From positions 1 to 12,209 of the forward strand of contig DEBM01000038.1 in the NCBI GenBank assembly GCA_002348545.1: a stretch of 12,209 nt of DNA, in the 5' to 3' direction. The position numbers were made by a program, and so were the translations under genes. Source of the DNA: Balneolaceae bacterium UBA2956 (lineage in GTDB: Bacteria > Bacteroidota > Rhodothermia > Balneolales > Balneolaceae). The notes below the pieces were generated by a model. That model saw only the letters and a program-made list of their open reading frames with translations. It had not been told where the DNA came from and searched no databases. Positions 7,541-12,209 of this stretch are shown here, piece by piece (the stretch's first letter is position 1; each line of letters opens with the position of its first letter).

Positions 7541-10009
7541 TTGCTAATAAGGAAAAATCATACAATCCAATACCAGCTAGGCTACTCGAAGCAAAAAAGT
7601 TTCGCTTTGGATTCTTTTTTTAATGTATTCTGGATATTGGTCATATTGGTGACTGCATGCGACACCCCTTCCAAAATGAATGAAGCCTCTCCATTCATAG
7701 GGCTGAATACTCCAGTGATTTTATCCGATACTACGATGGTCATTTGGTCCGATTATGTATGGGAGCCTAAAAATTTAGAAGTGGGTAAGCTACCGGAGGG
7801 AATAAGGCATATACGATTCAATGAAGAGCGTTCTCTTTTTATAGGTAAATTACGGCAGCCTGCGGATTTAATTGAACTTCTGATTAATGGAGAACAAGGA
7901 TATATACTTGCAAAAAATAGTAGTCTTGTTAATGTAAAATTTTCTTATCCCGATCCAAAAGGAACCTTTGATCTGGTTCAGATAAAAGGAGAAATGAATG
8001 GTTGGAACATTGCAGCCAATCCAATGTATTACAGTGATGGTTTTTGGCAAGTTGAAATGGAAGTAGAAGTGGGAGTATATGCCTATAAGTTTGTGGTGGA
8101 TGGTAAGGAGTTAGTAGACCCAACTAATTCACGCCAAGTACCTAATGGTTTTGGAGATTATAACAGTGTGATAGAAGTAGTGAAGAAAAGTAGTCAGCCG
8201 GCGGTCTTGATACCAACCGAGATTAGTGGACATCGGCTAAGCTTTAGAATGGAATCATATCTACCTTTAGATCAAGAAATAGGACAATTTCCATCAGGTC
8301 AGTCAACATTAACGAATGGGAAAGAAAGCAAGAGTACTATTCAGTTTTCGACCAACGATCATAAACTTTTGGCACTTTGGGAGAACCAAGCGCTAGAAGT
8401 GCAGGTAATGGGTGATTATTGGGAGTTGGGTATTCCCGAGCGGGCCCGTTTTGTTGATCGTAGTTACTTACGGCTTTGGTTAGCAAATGATGTTGAAGTA
8501 TTACATAATCTTAGGATTCCAATACAAAATGGGAATATTGTGCAGAATGCGGATCAACTAACCCGGCATGACCGATCATCATGGAATATGTATTTTGTAT
8601 TTTTAGATCGGTTTAACGATGGGAACAAAGAGAATAACCGCCGAGTAAATGACCCTGAAATACATCCCTCAGTAAACTACTACGGGGGTGATTTGCAAGG
8701 CCTTATCGAGATTATTCAGTCAGGTTATTTTGATTCTCTTTCGGTCAATACCTTATGGCTTTCTCCCATTGTTCAAAATCCAGAGGGAGCCTATGGATTG
8801 TGGGACCAAGAAGGTGTAAGAAGTACCTTTTCTGGGTATCATGGTTATTGGCCTATTTCTTCTTCTAGAATCGATGATCGAATGGGTACAAAGGATGATT
8901 TAAAGGAATTAATTGAGCTTGCCCATGCAAGGGATATGAATATTTTGCTTGATTATGTGGCTAATCATGTGCATCAAGAGCATCCGGTAGTGCAGCAACA
9001 CCCAGGGTGGAAAACCGATTTATATCTGCCTGACGGAACTATGAATACCCAGCTTTGGGATGAACAACGTCTGACCACTTGGTTCGATACCTTTATGCCT
9101 AGTTTGGACTTTTCACAGGAAGAGGTTGTAGAAGCGATGTCTGATTCTGCTTTATATTGGATTAATGAATTTAATATCGATGGATTTCGCCACGACGCAA
9201 CTAAACATATTCCATTAGTCTTTTGGCGTAAGCTCACTCATAAAATTAACAAGCAACTCAGGGAAAACAAAGAACGTACTTTTTATCAGATAGGAGAGAC
9301 ATACGGAAGCAGGCCTCTCATTGCTAGTTATGTTCGGAGTGGATTATTGGATGCCCAATTCGATTTTAGCCTCTTTGATGCAGCACAATCTAGCTTTGGT
9401 CAAAACCAATCGATGCATTCTTTAGCTGAGCAACTCAGAGAAAGTATTAGATATTATGGAATGACCAATCAGATGGGTGTCATATCAGGTAATCATGACA
9501 AAGCCCGTTTCATTAGTTTAGCCAGTGGGGAAGTACGTTGGGAAGAAGATGCAAAACTAGCTGCTTGGACTCGGAATATTTCTGATCCTAGTGAAGAAGG
9601 TTATGCTAGGTTACAACTCATGCACACCTGGATATTTACTGTCCCTGGAATTCCAGTCACTTATTATGGAGATGAATTTGGGTTACCTGGGGCCAATGAT
9701 CCTGATAATCGACGACCCATGAAATTTGAAGGGCTGAATTCACTTGAACAGCAAAGCCTATCCCACTATATCAGTATGGCTAGACTCCGGGCTAGTCATC
9801 TAGCACTTCATTATGGATCACTTCGATTCGAAACCATTGAAGAGGATCTACTGATATTTGAGCGGGTTTATTTCAACGAATCGATTTGGGTATTCTTCAA
9901 TATATCTGACAATCCTAAACTAATAACCTTCGAACACCCTTTCAAAGAGGAGTCTATCTCAATTGAACTCACACCAATGAGCTCCTTGGTTCAGGTGTTT
10001 CAACCGTAA
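7541..10009 (+). CDS. GH13 lipoprotein: neopullulanase/cyclomaltodextrinase-like glucan hydrolase
   Basis: An 822-codon GH13 enzyme that should cleave maltodextrins or branched alpha-glucan. Residues 28-40 form a hydrophobic segment ending in the lipobox LVTAC, so C40 is the likely lipidated residue. About 50-125 is an N-terminal beta domain. About 143-213 is a CBM48/AMPK-type glycogen-binding module (KGEMNGWN, YAYKFVVDG). A further beta domain at about 230-330 precedes the barrel from 345: region I LLDYVANH (469-476), region II GFRHD with nucleophile D552, region III IGETYG with E586, region IV GNHD with D653. All catalytic residues are present. The start is uncertain. The TTG at 7541 directly follows the previous TAA and would give a long charged leader. 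The TTG at 7607 would give an 18-residue signal without positive charge. No ATG lies before the lipobox. The frame abuts the previous gene, so the two are probably co-transcribed. Subfamily and surface versus periplasmic facing are unresolved. Confidence 0.9.
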   Translation: MLIRKNHTIQYQLGYSKQKSFALDSFFNVFWILVILVTACDTPSKMNEASPFIGLNTPVILSDTTMVIWSDYVWEPKNLEVGKLPEGIRHIRFNEERSLFIGKLRQPADLIELLINGEQGYILAKNSSLVNVKFSYPDPKGTFDLVQIKGEMNGWNIAANPMYYSDGFWQVEMEVEVGVYAYKFVVDGKELVDPTNSRQVPNGFGDYNSVIEVVKKSSQPAVLIPTEISGHRLSFRMESYLPLDQEIGQFPSGQSTLTNGKESKSTIQFSTNDHKLLALWENQALEVQVMGDYWELGIPERARFVDRSYLRLWLANDVEVLHNLRIPIQNGNIVQNADQLTRHDRSSWNMYFVFLDRFNDGNKENNRRVNDPEIHPSVNYYGGDLQGLIEIIQSGYFDSLSVNTLWLSPIVQNPEGAYGLWDQEGVRSTFSGYHGYWPISSSRIDDRMGTKDDLKELIELAHARDMNILLDYVANHVHQEHPVVQQHPGWKTDLYLPDGTMNTQLWDEQRLTTWFDTFMPSLDFSQEEVVEAMSDSALYWINEFNIDGFRHDATKHIPLVFWRKLTHKINKQLRENKERTFYQIGETYGSRPLIASYVRSGLLDAQFDFSLFDAAQSSFGQNQSMHSLAEQLRESIRYYGMTNQMGVISGNHDKARFISLASGEVRWEEDAKLAAWTRNISDPSEEGYARLQLMHTWIFTVPGIPVTYYGDEFGLPGANDPDNRRPMKFEGLNSLEQQSLSHYISMARLRASHLALHYGSLRFETIEEDLLIFERVYFNESIWVFFNISDNPKLITFEHPFKEESISIELTPMSSLVQVFQP

Positions 10010-10043
10010 CCGTTAGTAATAATAATCTATCAACCATTTAATC

Positions 10044-11438
10044 ATGAATTTACATCATCAATCTTATTTATCACGTAATCTCAGTTTATTTGTTTTAGGC
10101 CTTTTTATGCACACTGCGGCTTGCACACAATCTTCTACCATGGATTCGGTAGCACCTGTGTCCAAAGTAACTCAACCAGAATGGAGTAAAAACGCTACTA
10201 TTTATGAGGTAAACGTACGTCAATATACCTCTGAAGGTACTTTTAATGCCTTTTCAGAACATTTACCTAGATTAAAAGGGATGGGAGTAGATATTCTTTG
10301 GTTTATGCCAATCCATCCAATTGGTAAAGTTAATCGAAAAGAGAATGAAGATAGTATGGGAAGTTATTATTCGGTACAGGATTACAAAGCGGTAAGTACA
10401 GACTATGGTACAGAAGAAGATTTCAGAGCATTAGTTGAACAGGCACACAACCTTGGGATGAAAGTGATTCTAGATTGGGTGCCAAATCATACTGCTTGGG
10501 ATAATCCCTGGACAGAAAATAAAGATTGGTATGTACTAAATGAGGAAGGTGATTTCATTCCACCGTTAGGGACAGATTGGACCGATGTAATTCAACTCAA
10601 CTATGCCAATGAAGATATGCGAACTTCAATGATCGATGCCATGAAGTACTGGGTCGCCGAGTTTGATGTAGATGGGTATAGATGCGATGTAGCAGGTAAG
10701 GTTCCCACTGATTTTTGGGTACGTGCTCATATCGAATTAGACGAAATTAAGGATGTTTTTATGCTAGCCGAAGATGGAAATCCTGAATTACTTTTAGAAG
10801 CTTTTGATATGAATTATGCATGGGAATATGCACATATTATAAGAGAGATTGCGAAGGGAGCAATGACTTTTGATCGCTTGGATTCTTTATTAGTAGAAGA
10901 CGCAAAAAAATTTCCTGACAATTCGTACCGTATGTTTTTTACGTCGAATCATGATGAGAATTCTTGGAAAGGAACCGATACTGATTTGTATGGGGATAAT
11001 TTCCAGAATTTTGCGGTTCTCTCAGCTACTATTGATGGTATGCCTTTAGTTTATAGTGGGCAAGAAGCGGTGCTGGACAAGCAATTATTATTCTTTGAAA
11101 AAGATGAAATCGATTGGAAAGACTATGCACTGGTAGATTTTTATACTGATCTATTGGCATTGAATAATCGAAACGAAGCTCTTTGGAACGGTTCTTATGG
11201 AGCTAATCCGATGCGTATTTCTTCGCCAGAAGGTACGTATGCTTATCAGCGAAATAAAGGAGATTTTGGTGTTTATGTAGGGCTAAATAATACCCAAATG
11301 ACACAAGATTTTAACCTACCACTAGAAGTGGGTACTATGTATAAGACATATGGGATGGATTCTGCTTTTTATGAAGCAAACGGAAAGGATATCATGAGTA
11401 TACCAGCTAATTCTTGGGTGATATTAAGTACACATTAA
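10044..11438 (+). CDS. GH13 lipoprotein alpha-amylase, compact form
   Basis: A 464-residue enzyme consisting of little more than a signal and a GH13 catalytic barrel. Residues 1-26 are a lipoprotein signal ending HTAAC, with C27 the lipidation site; the following TQSSTM lacks an acidic cluster. The barrel starts near 47: region I VILDWVPNHT (141-150), region II GYRCD with nucleophile D215, region III MLAED with acid/base E243, region IV TSNHD with D304. All catalytic residues are intact. A short C-terminal beta domain (about 380-464) ends the protein. No binding module is present, unlike its two GH13 neighbours, which suggests action on soluble oligosaccharides, probably periplasm-facing (inference). 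It lies 34 bp after the previous gene and 54 bp before the transporter, in a probable operon. The ATG at 10044 fits the signal peptide; no Shine-Dalgarno is visible. The exact product (maltose, glucose or transfer products) cannot be told from sequence. Confidence 0.92.
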   Translation: MNLHHQSYLSRNLSLFVLGLFMHTAACTQSSTMDSVAPVSKVTQPEWSKNATIYEVNVRQYTSEGTFNAFSEHLPRLKGMGVDILWFMPIHPIGKVNRKENEDSMGSYYSVQDYKAVSTDYGTEEDFRALVEQAHNLGMKVILDWVPNHTAWDNPWTENKDWYVLNEEGDFIPPLGTDWTDVIQLNYANEDMRTSMIDAMKYWVAEFDVDGYRCDVAGKVPTDFWVRAHIELDEIKDVFMLAEDGNPELLLEAFDMNYAWEYAHIIREIAKGAMTFDRLDSLLVEDAKKFPDNSYRMFFTSNHDENSWKGTDTDLYGDNFQNFAVLSATIDGMPLVYSGQEAVLDKQLLFFEKDEIDWKDYALVDFYTDLLALNNRNEALWNGSYGANPMRISSPEGTYAYQRNKGDFGVYVGLNNTQMTQDFNLPLEVGTMYKTYGMDSAFYEANGKDIMSIPANSWVILSTH

Positions 11439-11482
11439 ACTAAAATCATATAATAGCCGCTTTTATAACTTAATCATTATTT

Positions 11483-11486
11483 GGAG
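11483..11486 (+). promoter_or_regulatory. Ribosome binding site for the MFS transporter
   Basis: GGAG lies six bases before the ATG at 11493 and is the only well-placed Shine-Dalgarno-like site among the gene starts in this window. It supports the chosen start of the transporter. Confidence 0.6.
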
Positions 11487-11492
11487 TAACCA

Positions 11493-12209
11493 ATGAATCG
11501 AACAAAACCCAACTTGAGAAAAGCAGATATTTGGAACATGAGTATGGGCTTTTTAGGTATTCAAATGGGTTTTGCCCTGCAGAATGCCAATGCCAGTAGA
11601 ATACTTCAAACCTTTGGCGCTGATGTAGAGCACCTTTCTTGGTTTTGGTTAGTAGCGCCTATCACTGGTATGATCGTACAGCCCATTGTTGGACACTACA
11701 GCGATAATACATGGACTCGTTTAGGGCGTAGGCGTCCATATTTTTTAGCAGGTGCTGTGCTCGCTAGTTTGGGACTCATTCTAATGCCTAATGCGGGATT
11801 ATTTGCTGCTTTTATTCCTGCTTTGTGGGTAGGTGCGGGTATGCTCATGATTATGGATGCCTCCTTTAATATAGCTATGGAGCCATTTAGAGCCTTAGTT
11901 GCTGATAAATTACCTAGCTCACAACGAACACTAGGTTTTTCCATTCAAACTGTACTAATTGGAATTGGTGCCGTAGTTGGTTCATGGTTACCATATATAC
12001 TGGCTGAAGGCTTTGGGTGGGGTAAAACAGCAGGGGAAGGTGAAATCCCATTGAATTTAATCATCTCATTTGTGGTGGGTGCGGCTATACTGTTGGGATC
12101 TATTGTATGGACTGTGCTCACAACCTCTGAGTATAGTCCGGAAGAGCTTGCTGAATTTGATGACAAAGAAGGTGAAATAATAGTGGAAGAAAAGCCCTCT
12201 TTATTAGAT
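11493..12209 (+). CDS. SLC45/sucrose-maltose-type MFS sugar transporter (3' partial)
   Basis: The frame is open from ATG 11493 to the last base: 239 residues, the N-terminal half of a major facilitator protein. About six membrane segments can be seen, near residues 16-33, 47-66, 76-95, 97-118, 140-162 and 180-203. An acidic cytoplasmic loop (EFDDKEGEIIVEEK) follows, as expected between the two halves of a 12-helix MFS protein. The loop after the second helix carries GHYSDNTWTRLGRRRPY, which fits the (D/G)RRRP-type signature of SLC45 and sucrose/maltose proton symporters. Next to three GH13 enzymes, the likely role is import of maltose or short maltodextrins across the inner membrane. Substrate is inferred from context. 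It lies 54 bp after the last GH13 gene in the same direction and has a good ribosome binding site. Confidence 0.88.
   Translation, partial: MNRTKPNLRKADIWNMSMGFLGIQMGFALQNANASRILQTFGADVEHLSWFWLVAPITGMIVQPIVGHYSDNTWTRLGRRRPYFLAGAVLASLGLILMPNAGLFAAFIPALWVGAGMLMIMDASFNIAMEPFRALVADKLPSSQRTLGFSIQTVLIGIGAVVGSWLPYILAEGFGWGKTAGEGEIPLNLIISFVVGAAILLGSIVWTVLTTSEYSPEELAEFDDKEGEIIVEEKPSLLD

Noticed and set aside
8974..9237. Antisense open frame of 87 codons inside the second GH13 gene
   Set aside because: It lies opposite the catalytic-barrel coding sequence, has no recognisable domain and no upstream signals; it is a shadow of the real gene.
11696..12166. Two antisense open frames at the 3' end
   Set aside because: They are complementary to the MFS transporter, whose helices and GRRRP motif show the + strand to be coding.
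1..12209. Search for tRNA/rRNA genes, CRISPR arrays, transposases, phage or defence genes
   Set aside because: No cloverleaf, array of spaced repeats, transposase, integrase or nuclease motif was seen; coding sequence covers nearly all of the window.

Overview
The window reads as one co-directional alpha-glucan (starch/glycogen/maltodextrin) utilisation locus from an AT-rich member of the Bacteroidota/FCB group. Two proteins end in a type IX secretion (T9SS) type A sorting domain containing the motif NYPNPFNP. That motif form is common in Balneolota, Rhodothermota, Ignavibacteria and related marine lineages. Combined with the AT-rich composition, this makes a Balneola/Gracilimonas-like organism a reasonable guess, but the genus cannot be fixed from this sequence. 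Everything supported lies on the + strand.

Layout. Positions 1-3468 hold the 3' part of a large modular secreted protein: duplicated propeller-like units, a lamin-tail domain, four tandem starch-binding-like beta-sandwich modules (one clearly CBM20-like) and a T9SS tail. A 115-bp gap follows, containing a strong terminator-like hairpin. A LacI-family regulator starts at a TTG at 3584. Then come three GH13 (alpha-amylase family) enzymes in a row: a 963-residue T9SS-secreted enzyme (4649-7540), an 822-codon lipoprotein enzyme (7541-10009) and a 464-residue lipoprotein enzyme (10044-11438). The window ends inside an SLC45/sucrose-type major facilitator sugar transporter (11493 onward).

How the genes may work together (inference from family and export signals): the T9SS binding protein would capture alpha-glucan at the cell surface and the T9SS amylase would cut it there. 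The two lipoprotein GH13 enzymes would trim the oligosaccharides at the outer membrane or in the periplasm. The MFS symporter would carry maltose or short maltodextrins into the cytoplasm, and the LacI regulator would tie expression to the sugar. Functionally this resembles the Bacteroides Sus system. No SusC/SusD pair is visible, and T9SS-exported proteins fill roles that SusE/F/G lipoproteins play in Bacteroides. Since the cluster is cut at both ends, a SusCD pair could lie just outside.

The locus looks like a recognisable pathway with an uncommon combination of parts rather than an unknown system. The least explained piece is the N-terminal duplicated region of the first protein.
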